A stretch of DNA of 64,000 nucleotides, taken from assembly GCF_020171985.1 (NCBI RefSeq), contig NZ_JAIVAL010000001.1, positions 496,001 to 560,000 on the forward strand. The letters run 5' to 3'. Position 1 is the stretch's first letter, and every line of letters starts with the position of its first letter. This document shows, in pieces, positions 8,990 through 17,374 of the stretch. The position numbers and the translations under genes were made by a program. The stretch comes from Halobacillus halophilus. Lineage in GTDB: Bacteria > Bacillota > Bacilli > Bacillales > Halobacillaceae. The notes beneath the pieces are model-generated. The model did not search any database, was not told the DNA's origin, and was given only the letters and a program-made list of their open reading frames with translations.

Positions 8990-9916
8990 ATGGAACTATT
9001 TTTTTTAGGTACAGGGTCCGGAGTTCCGTCAAAGGAAAGAAATGTTTCTTCCCTCGCCCTCCGCATGTTGGAAGAACGTGGAACTACTTGGATATTTGAT
9101 TGCGGAGAAGGAACACAGCAACAGATCTTACATACAAATCTAAGACCAAGAAGGATTGAGGTAATATTTATAACTCACCTTCACGGTGATCATATTTACG
9201 GGCTACCCGGCCTGCTGAGCAGCCGTTCTTTCCAGGGGGGCGAAACTCCTGTAACCGTTTACGGCCCGAGAGGATTAAAAGAGTATATCGACATTAGTCT
9301 ACAGATTAGCGGCACACATTTACGCTATCCTCTTCATGTTGAGGAAGTTGAAGAAGGCATGCTATTTGAAGACGAGCAGTTTGTAGTCGAAGCTGTGTCT
9401 TTGCAGCATGGGCTGGAAAGCTATGGTTATATTTTAAGTGAAAAAGACAAAATTGGAGAGCTTATGCCATCTAAACTTAAAGAGAGGGGTCTTGAACCCG
9501 GACCTATCTATCAATTAATTAAGAGTCAATCTCAAACACGGTTGGAAAATGGAGAGATCATTTATAGAAAAGATGTTTTAGGACCTCCCAAAAAAGGTAG
9601 AAAAATATCAATTCTGGGAGACACTCGCTATATCCCTAGTTTAAAATATAAAGTTAAAGATTCAGATGTACTTGTTCATGAAGCTACTTTTGCAAGCGAT
9701 GAAAATCAGATGGCTTACGATTACTTTCACTCCACGGTACACCAGGCCGCTACTCTTGCAAAAGAGGCTAATGTAAGAGAGCTTATTCTTAATCATATCT
9801 CCTCCCGCTATCAGGGGAGCTCGTTGAAGCAGCTTGAAACGGAAGCAAGAGCTATATTTGCACATACGCAAATAGCGTATGATTTTTTTCAGTACCCTAT
9901 TACACGTAATACGTGA
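8990..9916 (+). CDS. rnz: Ribonuclease Z
   Basis: This 308-residue zinc endonuclease trims tRNA precursors 3' of the discriminator base when the CCA is not encoded. It shows the short-form RNase Z pattern: [14 protein letters not shown] at the start, [15 protein letters not shown] (zinc ligands) near 62-76, the GPKK exosite arm (LGPPKKGRK) near 197-205, GDTRY near 211 and ILNHIS near 267. Length matches the family. The start follows aggagggagttcta. In B. subtilis this is yqjK, placed near yqjM as here. The following ALDH start lies 14 bases after the stop. Confidence 0.95.
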   Translation: MELFFLGTGSGVPSKERNVSSLALRMLEERGTTWIFDCGEGTQQQILHTNLRPRRIEVIFITHLHGDHIYGLPGLLSSRSFQGGETPVTVYGPRGLKEYIDISLQISGTHLRYPLHVEEVEEGMLFEDEQFVVEAVSLQHGLESYGYILSEKDKIGELMPSKLKERGLEPGPIYQLIKSQSQTRLENGEIIYRKDVLGPPKKGRKISILGDTRYIPSLKYKVKDSDVLVHEATFASDENQMAYDYFHSTVHQAATLAKEANVRELILNHISSRYQGSSLKQLETEARAIFAHTQIAYDFFQYPITRNT

Positions 9917-9930
9917 AGGAGGAAATTGTC

Positions 9931-11292
9931 ATGCAAACCATTGTTCAACAGCAAAAGCGCTGGTACGACGAAGGTCACACGAAAAGTTATCAGTTCCGGA
10001 AAGATCAGCTTCTACGCATAAAGAAAATGATTGGAACATTTGAAAAACCAATCATCGAAGCACTAAAATTTGATTTAAACAAGTCTGAATTCGAAGCGTA
10101 CGTCTCTGAAATAGCTTTTTTAAAAAGTGAAATAGACCATCATGTGAAACACTTGAAACAATGGATGGCACCTCAAAAGGTCAAAGCACCCTTAACCCAT
10201 AAAGGTTCTAAAAATATGATTTATAAAGAGCCTTATGGAACGGTTCTGGTTATTGCCCCCTGGAATTATCCATTCCAACTGGCTCTTGCTCCAGTGCTTG
10301 GAGCTATTGCGGCGGGTAATACTGTTATCATTAAGCCGTCTGAACTTACTCCGACGGTTTCATGGGTCATAAAAAAAATGGTAGAACAGTACTTTTCACC
10401 TAACTATATTGCCGTAGTTGAAGGGGATAAAGAAGTGACGCAGGAACTAATGGAACAGCCGCTTGATTACATTTTTTTCACAGGAAGTGTACCTGTTGGA
10501 AGAAAAATTATGGAGAAAGCCAGTAACCAGCTGATTCCCGTAACGTTAGAACTGGGTGGTAAGAGTCCGGCGATTATTAATAAGGACGCTGCTATTGACC
10601 TTGCTGCCAAGCGAATCGTGTGGGGGAAATTTACTAACGCTGGCCAAACGTGTATTGCTCCTGATTACTTGCTAGTCCATCATGAAGTAAAGGCACCACT
10701 AATTCAGGCTATGAAAAAGTATATCCATGAATTTTACGGGGATCGGCCTTTGGAGAATCCGGATTATGTAAAAATCGTGAACGACCAGCACTTCGAGCGA
10801 ATTTCTTCCTATCTAACTGCAGGAACGGTGGTTTCCGGAGGTTCTTTAGATGAAAAGCGTCAAATGATTGAACCTACTATTCTGGATCAGGTAAATTGGT
10901 CTGACCCTGTCATGCAGGATGAAATATTCGGTCCAATTCTTCCGATTTTGACGTTTGATCATTTATCCGAAGTGATCAGCCAAGTGAATAATCGTCCAAA
11001 GCCATTAGCTCTTTATTACTTTGGGGAAAGCGAAACAGATCAGGAAGAAATTATGACCTCCATTCCATTCGGAGGTGGCTGTATTAATGATACCCTATAC
11101 CATATCTTAAACCCCCACCTTCCTTTTGGAGGAGTAGGAGAGAGTGGAATGGGAAGCTATCACGGACAAGCAAGCTTTGACACCTTTACCCATTTGAAGA
11201 GTATCACGAAACAAACGACTAAGTTTGACCAAAAATTCAGGTACCCTGGCTCCTCTTTTGGATTAACTATCATCAAGAAGGTTCTAGGATAA
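9931..11292 (+). CDS. Aldehyde dehydrogenase
   Basis: This 453-residue NAD(P)-dependent aldehyde dehydrogenase belongs to the class-3/fatty-aldehyde branch (YwdH/AldH-like). Motifs seen are FFTGSVPVG near 186, LELGGKSPAI near 206 with the general-base Glu, GQTCIAPDY with the catalytic Cys near 240, and LPFGGVGESGMG near 395. The C-terminus ends in a hydrophobic-basic stretch (SSFGLTIIKKVLG) like membrane-associated fatty-aldehyde enzymes. The frame can be extended to a GTG at 9913, but aaggaggaaattgtc right before the ATG at 9931 favours the shorter start. Likely co-transcribed with rnz. Confidence 0.92.
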   Translation: MQTIVQQQKRWYDEGHTKSYQFRKDQLLRIKKMIGTFEKPIIEALKFDLNKSEFEAYVSEIAFLKSEIDHHVKHLKQWMAPQKVKAPLTHKGSKNMIYKEPYGTVLVIAPWNYPFQLALAPVLGAIAAGNTVIIKPSELTPTVSWVIKKMVEQYFSPNYIAVVEGDKEVTQELMEQPLDYIFFTGSVPVGRKIMEKASNQLIPVTLELGGKSPAIINKDAAIDLAAKRIVWGKFTNAGQTCIAPDYLLVHHEVKAPLIQAMKKYIHEFYGDRPLENPDYVKIVNDQHFERISSYLTAGTVVSGGSLDEKRQMIEPTILDQVNWSDPVMQDEIFGPILPILTFDHLSEVISQVNNRPKPLALYYFGESETDQEEIMTSIPFGGGCINDTLYHILNPHLPFGGVGESGMGSYHGQASFDTFTHLKSITKQTTKFDQKFRYPGSSFGLTIIKKVLG

Positions 11293-11298
11293 GTATAG

Positions 11299-11344
11299 AA
11301 AGATCAAGAGCGGCTAGTTAAGGTCACGCTCTTGATCTTTTTTT
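11299..11344 (+). terminator. Terminator after rnz-aldehyde dehydrogenase
   Basis: A long stem AAAGATCAAGAGCG ... CGCTCTTGATCTTT is followed by a run of seven T, a textbook rho-independent terminator. Confidence 0.9.
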
Positions 11345-11359
11345 GTTTGATACCTTACA

Positions 11360-11584
11360 TTAAAAAGATGGAAGATTATCTAAATTATTGTCGAGTTCCC
11401 CATCTGGCTGACTACGCAGATGATCTTCTCCATCTTTACCTCGAATCAGATTCACATTCTCCAGTTCACCATTTCTAGCCATTTGATGAGCCTCGTGATA
11501 GTCTACAATTCTGCCTGATGATAACTTCATTTCCACAATACTTCCCTCTCCATTTTTCCTCACTGCGATGATTTGTTCCGCCAT
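11360..11584 (-). CDS. Small DUF3892-family protein
   Basis: This 74-residue protein fits the DUF3892 pattern known from many bacilli: IIAVRKNGEG at the N-terminus, a middle EAHQMARNGELENVN segment, and a final SQPDGELDNNLDNLPSF. It looks like a compact soluble beta/alpha domain with no membrane segment. A strong ribosome site (aaaaaaggaggtcatgac region) precedes the ATG. The gene stands alone between two oppositely oriented units. Function is unknown for the family; a stress or general housekeeping role is only a guess. Confidence 0.75.
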   Translation of the reverse strand: MAEQIIAVRKNGEGSIVEMKLSSGRIVDYHEAHQMARNGELENVNLIRGKDGEDHLRSQPDGELDNNLDNLPSF

Positions 11585-11705
11585 GTCATGACCTCCTTTT
11601 TTTTAGTATGTATCCATTCTATTGAATTATAAGGATTAAACGTTTAAAGGGTATAAATAATGAAATTATAGTTTAAATTAAAGATAAAAAATAGGAGGAA
11701 AAACC

Positions 11706-11948
11706 TTGCCCCTCAATCAATTTGAACACGTGAAGGCACATTTAGCCCATGCTAAGCAAGCAGTTGAACGTATGCAGGAGAGTCAAACCGGGTTTGCAGA
11801 AGCACAGCAGCAGGTGAAGATTGCCGAAGAAGCTCTTAATGAATTCATGCATACTCCTGACCTAATTTCTGAGACCGATCAGAAAGAAATTCAGCGGGCT
11901 AGCGATTTGCTGCGCCTAATTGTAGAAACTTATCAAGCTTCTAACTAA
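11706..11948 (+). CDS. Small helical protein of unknown function
   Basis: The 80-residue product begins at a TTG 8 bases after aggagga and is almost entirely predicted helix, with heptad-like spacing (residues 5-45 and 55-78) broken by HTPDLISETD. It is rich in Gln, Glu and Ala and has no Cys or membrane segment. It vaguely resembles the YtzC/DUF2524 type of short helical hairpin proteins, but the match is too weak to name. It has its own hairpin terminator. The good ribosome site and terminator argue that it is a real gene. Confidence 0.6.
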   Translation: MPLNQFEHVKAHLAHAKQAVERMQESQTGFAEAQQQVKIAEEALNEFMHTPDLISETDQKEIQRASDLLRLIVETYQASN

Positions 11949-11953
11949 ACATT

Positions 11954-11983
11954 TATACCACTGTGCTGAGCAGTGGTATATTT
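11954..11983 (+). terminator. Terminator after the 80-residue gene
   Basis: The stem TATACCACTG/CAGTGGTATA with a 7-base loop is followed by TTTAC. The T tail is short, so moderate confidence. Confidence 0.65.
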
Positions 11984-12066
11984 ACATAACTTTCCTTATC
12001 CTTATTACATAACCCTTTACGACACTGAATATATTTAGGACAAGCCATTCAAGAGGGAGTGTCGTA

Positions 12067-12696
12067 ATGGGGGTTTTTTTTAGTTACATTTTACTAGGGT
12101 TATCGCTTGCCGCGCCAATCGGTCCTATAAACGCTGCACAAATCGACCAGGGGATTAAAAACGGTTTTCTTCATTCCTGGGCTATTGGGTTAGGATCTAT
12201 TGTTGCTGATTTATTTTTTATCCTATGTGTGTTTTTTGGAGTTGTCCATTTTTTAGAAATTCCATTAATGAAATCATTTCTGTGGTTATTCGGAGCATTT
12301 GTGTTGTCTTATACGGCTTTTGAAAGCTTTAAAGGTACTAAAGATATTGGGATTGGAGAGCTGAGAAGTAGAGAATCTTTAAAGAAAACGTTCATTAATG
12401 GCTTTCTGCTAGCCATTACCAACCCGTTATCCATTCTTTTTTGGTTAGGTATTTATGGGAGCATACTTGCTGATTCCATTCATCGTTATAACTTGGCTCA
12501 GGTTCTGCTCTACGGAGGCGCTGTCCTTCTAGGTTTAATGATATGGGATGTATTTATGGCTTCTTTGTCTAGCGGATTTAGAAAAGTACTAACCCCCAGT
12601 CTGCTTCGAGTAATTTCAATTCTTTCAGGCTTGAGCTTACTGGGATTTGCCGCTTATTTCGGTTTTCAAGCCTTCCAATTACTCTTCCATTTCTGA
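12067..12696 (+). CDS. LysE/RhtB-family amino-acid exporter
   Basis: This 209-residue protein has about six hydrophobic helices and the LysE/RhtB signature APIGPINAAQI near residues 15-25 followed by GIKNGF. A second family mark is NPLSILFWLG near 118-127. Members export amino acids or related solutes across the cytoplasmic membrane; the substrate is not deducible. The start follows agagggagtgtcgta. Its last 18 bases overlap the 3' end of the convergent amino-acid permease gene, with no separate terminator seen. Confidence 0.88.
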   Translation: MGVFFSYILLGLSLAAPIGPINAAQIDQGIKNGFLHSWAIGLGSIVADLFFILCVFFGVVHFLEIPLMKSFLWLFGAFVLSYTAFESFKGTKDIGIGELRSRESLKKTFINGFLLAITNPLSILFWLGIYGSILADSIHRYNLAQVLLYGGAVLLGLMIWDVFMASLSSGFRKVLTPSLLRVISILSGLSLLGFAAYFGFQAFQLLFHF

Positions 12697-14010
12697 ATGC
12701 TTCCATTTCTTATTCATAATCATTGTTACAATACCAATAACCAGTAAAAAACCTATGCTCACAAAAAAACCGATTCGACTTGTTTTATTTAATAAAGTTC
12801 CCGAAACGGCAAGCAAAATCAAAACTAGTCCTATTAGTCGTTTTACACGTTTAAATGAAGTTAACTCCATAATTTTGTTATATGAAAACAGGATAAACAG
12901 CCAGATGTATAAAAGCATGAGGCCGGCTGCTGTGGTTAAGTATTCATATATCTTCTCCGGGAGTAGCAAAGCAACTATTATGGAAGCAATCAACCCACCG
13001 ATAGTCAACAGTACGGCATAATAAGGAACTTTTCTAGGACCTGTCCTAGAGAAGAATTTAGGAGCATCTCCATCCTCTGACAACGAAGTTAATATGGTAG
13101 TGATTCCGTACAGTGAGGCTACCATAGTGGAAAAACCTCCAATAATTAAAGCACCGTTAAATGCATGGGGCACAAAAGATAGATCATACTTACTTAAAGC
13201 GGTAATGAATGGACTCTCATCCCCATTAAATTTAGTATAAGGCACAAGCCATAATGCGAGACCTATGGATACTACATAAATCGTGGTAAGTAATGAAATC
13301 ATAAATGTTCCCGACTTAGGAGCATCTTTCGGATTTTTTAGTTCATTCGCCATAATACCCATAACTTCAATTCCGCCAAAACTGTAGAAGACGTAAATAG
13401 ATGCAGCCCATAGTCCGGTTATACCGAGTGGAAGTAATCCTTTATTATCCCATGTGAACGAGGGGTCAGGCTGCCCGCCTTTTAAAACTCCCCCTACAGC
13501 TAGAAAAGCAATAATGATAAACATTAAAATTGCCGCTATTTTCATAACACCAAATATATTTTCAAATCGTTCAAAACCCGACACACCGGTAATAATAACA
13601 CCGATCCCCAAAACACCAAATACACTTGAGGAAACCCAAAGCGGGACATTAGGAAACCAAAATTGAGCAAAGATGGCTAAAGCTGTCAACTGACTTCCCA
13701 TTATAAGCAGTTCTGAAGACCAGTAAACCCATCCGTTGGTGAATCCCGCCCATCTCCCATAAGCTTTTTTAGCATAAGCCCGAAAGGATCCTTTCTGAGG
13801 ATCCTCGGCTGTCATAGCTGATAAGGCATCAAATACTACATATGTTCCGATAGCAGCAAGCAAAAAGATGAGAAGTACGGCCGGCCCTCCTCTTTTCATT
13901 GCCAGAGCAGAACCAAGGAAAAAACCTGTACCAATTGTGCACCCTACTCCAATTAATGAAAGCTGCCACCATTGAATCTTTTTGTTTTCAGTTGATTCCT
14001 GTTTGTCCAT
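12679..14010 (-). CDS. APC-family amino-acid permease
   Basis: This 443-residue protein has twelve hydrophobic segments and the APC opening WWQLSLIGVGCTIGTGFFLGSA near residues 14-35, where the unwound GxGxGxG-like TM1 binds the amino-acid backbone. Further APC features are FDALSAMTAEDPQKGSFRAYA near 61-81 and FYSFGGIEVMGIMANE near 209-224. It most resembles the YbxG/RocE-like amino-acid transporter group of bacilli; the substrate is uncertain. The start is an ATG 11 bases after aagga. The 3' end overlaps the convergent LysE gene by 18 bases. Confidence 0.87.
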   Translation of the reverse strand: MDKQESTENKKIQWWQLSLIGVGCTIGTGFFLGSALAMKRGGPAVLLIFLLAAIGTYVVFDALSAMTAEDPQKGSFRAYAKKAYGRWAGFTNGWVYWSSELLIMGSQLTALAIFAQFWFPNVPLWVSSSVFGVLGIGVIITGVSGFERFENIFGVMKIAAILMFIIIAFLAVGGVLKGGQPDPSFTWDNKGLLPLGITGLWAASIYVFYSFGGIEVMGIMANELKNPKDAPKSGTFMISLLTTIYVVSIGLALWLVPYTKFNGDESPFITALSKYDLSFVPHAFNGALIIGGFSTMVASLYGITTILTSLSEDGDAPKFFSRTGPRKVPYYAVLLTIGGLIASIIVALLLPEKIYEYLTTAAGLMLLYIWLFILFSYNKIMELTSFKRVKRLIGLVLILLAVSGTLLNKTSRIGFFVSIGFLLVIGIVTMIMNKKWKHSEMEE

Positions 14011-14163
14011 ACGAGGGTAATTCCTTCCAATATAGTTAAATAGAAAAACCGCATTTATGAAGCAATTTTAAAATAGTATGTGTCCTACTACTGTTTTCAT
14101 ACGAGAGAGAAAATTAACGAATCAATACCTTTAATGCTAGTTATAACTTATGAAAGATAAGCT

Positions 14164-14301
14164 CCCGTTACTTAAAGACTCAGTTTCGACACAATTTTTG
14201 AGCGGAAGGCCCTGCGGAGGACGAATTGGCTTTCCGGCCCTGCTCGACGCAGGAAAGCGAGTTCTTTCCACAGCCGTGCCCCTCTCTAAATGAGTAACGG
14301 C
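14164..14301. repeat. GC-rich structured intergenic element with inverted ends, no gene
   Basis: The 413-bp gap between the permease (from 14010) and sspP (to 14424) has no credible ORF. Within it lies a GC-rich block about 137 bp long, bounded by CGTTACT (14166-14172) and AGTAACG (14293-14299). Inside are GGAAGGCC/GGCTTTCC (14204-14235) and a hairpin CCTGC-tcgac-GCAGG (14239-14253). Base composition differs sharply from the AT-rich flanks. It could be a dispersed palindromic repeat of bacilli or an RNA. I see no second copy in the window. Confidence 0.5.
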
Positions 14302-14397
14302 ACCGAATTATCTCGAATTCGAGTCTTCAACAATTCGGCCCTTAAGTTTAATAAAGTTATATGTAATACCCGCATAAATGTTTAATGAATGCAGTAG

Positions 14398-14420
14398 AAA
14401 AGGCAGCTGAGCTGCCTTTT
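14398..14420 (-). terminator. Terminator after sspP
   Basis: AAAAGGCAGCTGAGCTGCCTTTT is a near-perfect palindrome just after the sspP stop, ending in TTTT on the minus strand. Confidence 0.8.
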
Positions 14421-14423
14421 CTA

Positions 14424-14576
14424 TTACATATCATGAGAGGTTTTCTGATTTTGACGGGAATGGTTTTGGTTTTTAACTTTATGCGAACCCTCAATAGGAG
14501 TTCCATAAGGCTGGTCGGGGCCTGTTGGCAAATTAGGTTTAGTTTGCTGTTTAGGTCCTTTTTTTCTTGGGGACAT
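14424..14576 (-). CDS. sspP: Small acid-soluble spore protein P
   Basis: The 50-residue product is basic and ends in GSHKVKNQNHSRQNQKTSHDM, matching the conserved C-terminus of SspP minor spore proteins (GSKKVKNRNHTRQ...SSHDM in B. subtilis). The start follows a ggagggtaagc ribosome site. Such proteins are made in the forespore and found in the spore core; their exact job is not settled. In B. subtilis sspP follows sspO; here the gene 26 bases upstream is a different-looking mini-gene. Easy to miss because of its length. Confidence 0.85.
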   Translation of the reverse strand: MSPRKKGPKQQTKPNLPTGPDQPYGTPIEGSHKVKNQNHSRQNQKTSHDM

Positions 14577-14602
14577 TGCTTACCCTCCTGCTTAAACTGA
14601 AT

Positions 14603-14731
14603 TTATTTGCGCTTTCTTGCTTCTTCAGGACCTTCCATAGCAGTAGCCCCTGGATAACTCAATTGCTGATCCCGGTCAGACTCCACTTTTCTTGATTTTT
14701 TTAATTTCTTTTCTTGTCGATCTCTACCCAT
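14603..14731 (-). CDS. Small basic protein of unknown function upstream of sspP
   Basis: A 42-residue reading frame starts at an ATG 8 bases after aaaggagg. It begins MGRDRQEKKLKKSRKVE, highly charged, and ends SYPGATAMEGPEEARKRK. It sits in the place of sspO in the B. subtilis sspO-sspP unit, but I do not recognise the SspO sequence in it. High charge, small size and pairing with sspP make a forespore or spore-associated role plausible (inference). A hairpin terminator of dinB separates it from the upstream gene, so it should have its own promoter. Confidence 0.65.
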   Translation of the reverse strand: MGRDRQEKKLKKSRKVESDRDQQLSYPGATAMEGPEEARKRK

Positions 14732-14763
14732 ATAGATATCCTCCTTTCACTCTTAGTATGAGA

Positions 14764-14796
14764 AAAGAGACAGGAGTCATACTCTCCTGTCTCTTT
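14764..14796 (-). terminator. Terminator after dinB
   Basis: AAAGAGACAGGAG and CTCCTGTCTCTTT form a 13-bp stem with a short loop, followed on the minus strand by TTTTCT. Confidence 0.88.
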
Positions 14797-14811
14797 GTAG
14801 AATCTTATTTA

Positions 14812-16056
14812 TTATTTTTTAAAATCATCAAGAAAGTCTTTTTGAAAGCTGGTGGTAACAGTATTATTTTGAGGAGCAGATAACGATTGGAATGGATTGC
14901 TTCCATATTTTTCAGTTAAATCGTCAATAGCCTTATATAACTTTTCTTTACTTGCATATTGCTCGTAATTGAATAAATCAAGCTGCTGAGTAATCTCAGA
15001 TTTTTCTGCTAGATCTTGAGCAGTTACTCCAAGAAGCCGTATGGGTTCCTGATTCCAATGTTCATCAAAGAGCTGTAAAGATACTTGAAACAAATCCTCG
15101 GCTGAATGAATGAATTCTTTTAATTGACGACTTCTTGTCACCGTTTTTCTGTCGTGGTAACGAATCATAAGCTGAACATTCTGCGCAAGCACTTTTTTAT
15201 TTTTCATGCGTGCTTCTACTTTTTGTGTTAATCTTCTCAGCACACTTCGCACTTCCTGATCATCCGTAGTATCTTCCGGTAAAGTAGTAGAGGTACCAAT
15301 ACTTTTAAATTCATGAACTGCATCGGGATCAACAGGACGCTGATCATCGCCATTTGCACGGTTTTGCAGACGCTCCCCATTAATACCAAGCAGGCGCTTT
15401 AATTCAAGGACAGAATGTACGGCTAGATCTCCAATTGTTTCTACTTTTATCCTTCTTAGTTTTTCTGCCGTTTTGTCCCCGACTCCATACATCTCTTCAA
15501 TAGGTAATGGCCATAGCTTATTCTGAAGATCTCTCTTTCTTAATATAGTAATACCCATCGGTTTTTTCATATCGGAAGCCATTTTAGCAAGAAACTTATT
15601 TGGAGCTATCCCAATACTGCATGGAAGATCGAGTTCATCTGCAATTCGCTGTTGTATTCGCTCAGCAATTTCAGGTGGGGAACCCTGCGAAGCACAATTC
15701 GTAATGTCCATGTATCCTTCATCAATGGAAACAGGCTGAACGAGTGAGGTTACATCCGCAAGTATCTTAAACATTTCTTTTGAAGCTGTACGATACCTTT
15801 CGAAATTAGGTCTCATGACCATTAATTCAGGGCACAAACGTCTAGCCTCTCCAACCGGCATTGTCGTTTTAACGCCAAACTTTCTCGCCTCATAGCTGCT
15901 GGTAACCACAATTCCTCGCCGTTCTTCTGGATTTCCGGCAATCGCGAGCGGCTTTCCTTTTAATTTGGGATCGAATGCCATTTCGACCGAAGCATAAAAG
16001 CTGTTCATATCCACATGAAGTATGACCCTTCCATTTTTAGGATACCATTTAGACAC
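14812..16056 (-). CDS. dinB: DNA polymerase IV (Y-family, YqjH-like)
   Basis: This 414-residue Y-family polymerase performs translesion synthesis. The palm motifs are present: ILHVDMNSFYASVE near residue 11-24 (first catalytic Asp) and PVSIDEGYMDI near 107-117 (catalytic Asp-Glu). GIAPNKFLAKMASDMKKP near 149-166 and the helix-hairpin-helix GVGDKTAEKLR near 190-200 follow. A QLDLF sequence near 373 matches the beta-clamp binding motif. The start is GTG after ggaagga. A LexA-type box lies about 20 bases upstream, fitting SOS control. Terminators bracket the gene, so it is monocistronic. Confidence 0.94.
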   Translation of the reverse strand: MSKWYPKNGRVILHVDMNSFYASVEMAFDPKLKGKPLAIAGNPEERRGIVVTSSYEARKFGVKTTMPVGEARRLCPELMVMRPNFERYRTASKEMFKILADVTSLVQPVSIDEGYMDITNCASQGSPPEIAERIQQRIADELDLPCSIGIAPNKFLAKMASDMKKPMGITILRKRDLQNKLWPLPIEEMYGVGDKTAEKLRRIKVETIGDLAVHSVLELKRLLGINGERLQNRANGDDQRPVDPDAVHEFKSIGTSTTLPEDTTDDQEVRSVLRRLTQKVEARMKNKKVLAQNVQLMIRYHDRKTVTRSRQLKEFIHSAEDLFQVSLQLFDEHWNQEPIRLLGVTAQDLAEKSEITQQLDLFNYEQYASKEKLYKAIDDLTEKYGSNPFQSLSAPQNNTVTTSFQKDFLDDFKK

Positions 16057-16074
16057 ATTAATCCTTCCTTTTTT

Positions 16075-16088
16075 CGAACTCTTGTTCT
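16075..16088 (-). promoter_or_regulatory. LexA/DinR box upstream of dinB
   Basis: CGAACTCTTGTTCT matches the Gram-positive SOS box CGAAC-N4-GTTCG at all but the last base; the GAAC-N4-GTTC core is perfect. It lies 19 bases upstream of the GTG start of dinB, where LexA would block transcription. Confidence 0.7.
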
Positions 16089-16138
16089 TCTATTGTAACA
16101 TATTTGAAAAGAAGGTCTGAATCCAATCAACCTAACGC

Positions 16139-16168
16139 AAAAAATCCCGGAATTTATCCGGGATTTTT
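16139..16168 (-). terminator. Terminator of the methylmalonyl-CoA operon
   Basis: The stem AAAATCCCGG/CCGGGATTTT with a short loop lies just after the yqjE stop and before the dinB regulatory region. Confidence 0.88.
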
Positions 16169-16177
16169 AATATTCTA

Positions 16178-17305
16178 TTATTGTTCCGCTGCTTCTTGAA
16201 TAATTGCCGTTACAAATTCTGCAATTTTTTCTAATTCAGCAACCGGAATGCGCTCATTCTTTGTATGAATCTCTTCATAGCCTACAGATAAGTTGACAGT
16301 TGGTACACCGTAGCCAGCTATAATGTTGGCGTCACTGCCGCCTCCACTTGTCAGGAGCTGGCTTTCCCGACCAATTTTAGAAGCAGCCGCGCGGGCGATT
16401 TCTACTACCTGATCGCCTTCCTTCTGCTTAAAGCCTGGATACATGATTTCAATATCCAAATCGACTTCGCCTCCCATTTCTTCTGCTGTTTCATGAAAGG
16501 CTCGCTTCATTTTCTCTACTTGTTCCTGCATCTTTTCAGGCACTAAAGAGCGGGCTTCCGCTAATATTTCTACATGGTCGCATACAATATTTGTCTTCTG
16601 TCCACCTTCGAACCGACCAATATTGGCTGTAGTTTCTTCATCAATACGCCCAAGAGGCATTCTGGCAATAGCTTTTGAGGCGAGAGTAATAGCAGAAACT
16701 CCTTTTTCAGGAGCTACACCTGCATGGGCCGTCTTCCCTTTAACCACGGCATTAATCTTCGCCTGTGTAGGCGCGGCTACAATGATATTTCCGACTGCCC
16801 CATCACTATCGATGGCATAACCGTATTTAGCTTTTAACAATGAACTGTCCAGTGCTTTAGCTCCTACAAGTCCGCTTTCCTCTCCGACCGTGATAATAAA
16901 CTGTAAGTCTCCATGGGCTATCTTCTGTTCTTGAAGGGAACGAACCGCTTCAAGTATCGCTGCTACTCCAGCTTTATCATCTGCTCCAAGGATCGTAGTT
17001 CCATCACTTACAACATAACCGTCTTTAACGGAAGGATTTATTCCATTGCCCGGAACCACAGTATCCATGTGAGAAGTAAAATATATTGGGTCTGCTTCTT
17101 CTTTAGATCCTCTTAAGTTGCAGATTAAATTGTTCGCTCCGTGACCGGTAATAGATTTTGCATCATCTTCCAAGACCTCAAGTCCAAGGTCTCGAAATTT
17201 TTTCTTGAGAACTTCAAAAATCTCAGCTTCAGATCCCGTTTCAGAGTCCACTTGGACTAATTCTAAGAATTCTTCAAGCACACGTTCTTTATTAATCATA
17301 ACCAT
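16178..17305 (-). CDS. yqjE: M20 peptidase T-like, YqjE
   Basis: This 375-residue M20/PepT-like zinc peptidase has the metal motifs FTSHMDTVVPG near residue 76-86, ILGADDKAG near 106-114 and TVGEESGLVGA near 140-150, a dimerisation lid in the middle, and the last ligand region SGGGSDAN near 320. The open frame extends upstream to 17374, but aaggagga lies 8 bases before the ATG at 17305, giving a length close to B. subtilis YqjE (371). It is the last gene of the propionyl/methylmalonyl-CoA operon, as yqjE follows yqjD in B. subtilis. Why a tripeptidase-like enzyme travels with this pathway is not clear. Confidence 0.9.
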   Translation of the reverse strand: MVMINKERVLEEFLELVQVDSETGSEAEIFEVLKKKFRDLGLEVLEDDAKSITGHGANNLICNLRGSKEEADPIYFTSHMDTVVPGNGINPSVKDGYVVSDGTTILGADDKAGVAAILEAVRSLQEQKIAHGDLQFIITVGEESGLVGAKALDSSLLKAKYGYAIDSDGAVGNIIVAAPTQAKINAVVKGKTAHAGVAPEKGVSAITLASKAIARMPLGRIDEETTANIGRFEGGQKTNIVCDHVEILAEARSLVPEKMQEQVEKMKRAFHETAEEMGGEVDLDIEIMYPGFKQKEGDQVVEIARAAASKIGRESQLLTSGGGSDANIIAGYGVPTVNLSVGYEEIHTKNERIPVAELEKIAEFVTAIIQEAAEQ

Positions 17306-17374
17306 TTCATTGTCCTCCTTCGTATGTAAACCATATCCTCTTAGTACGTTAGCTGAACTAAGAGGTGGTGTCAA

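Noticed and set aside
12647-13021. A 124-codon plus-strand frame in the permease 3' end
   Set aside because: It lies fully inside the permease coding region and has no ribosome site.
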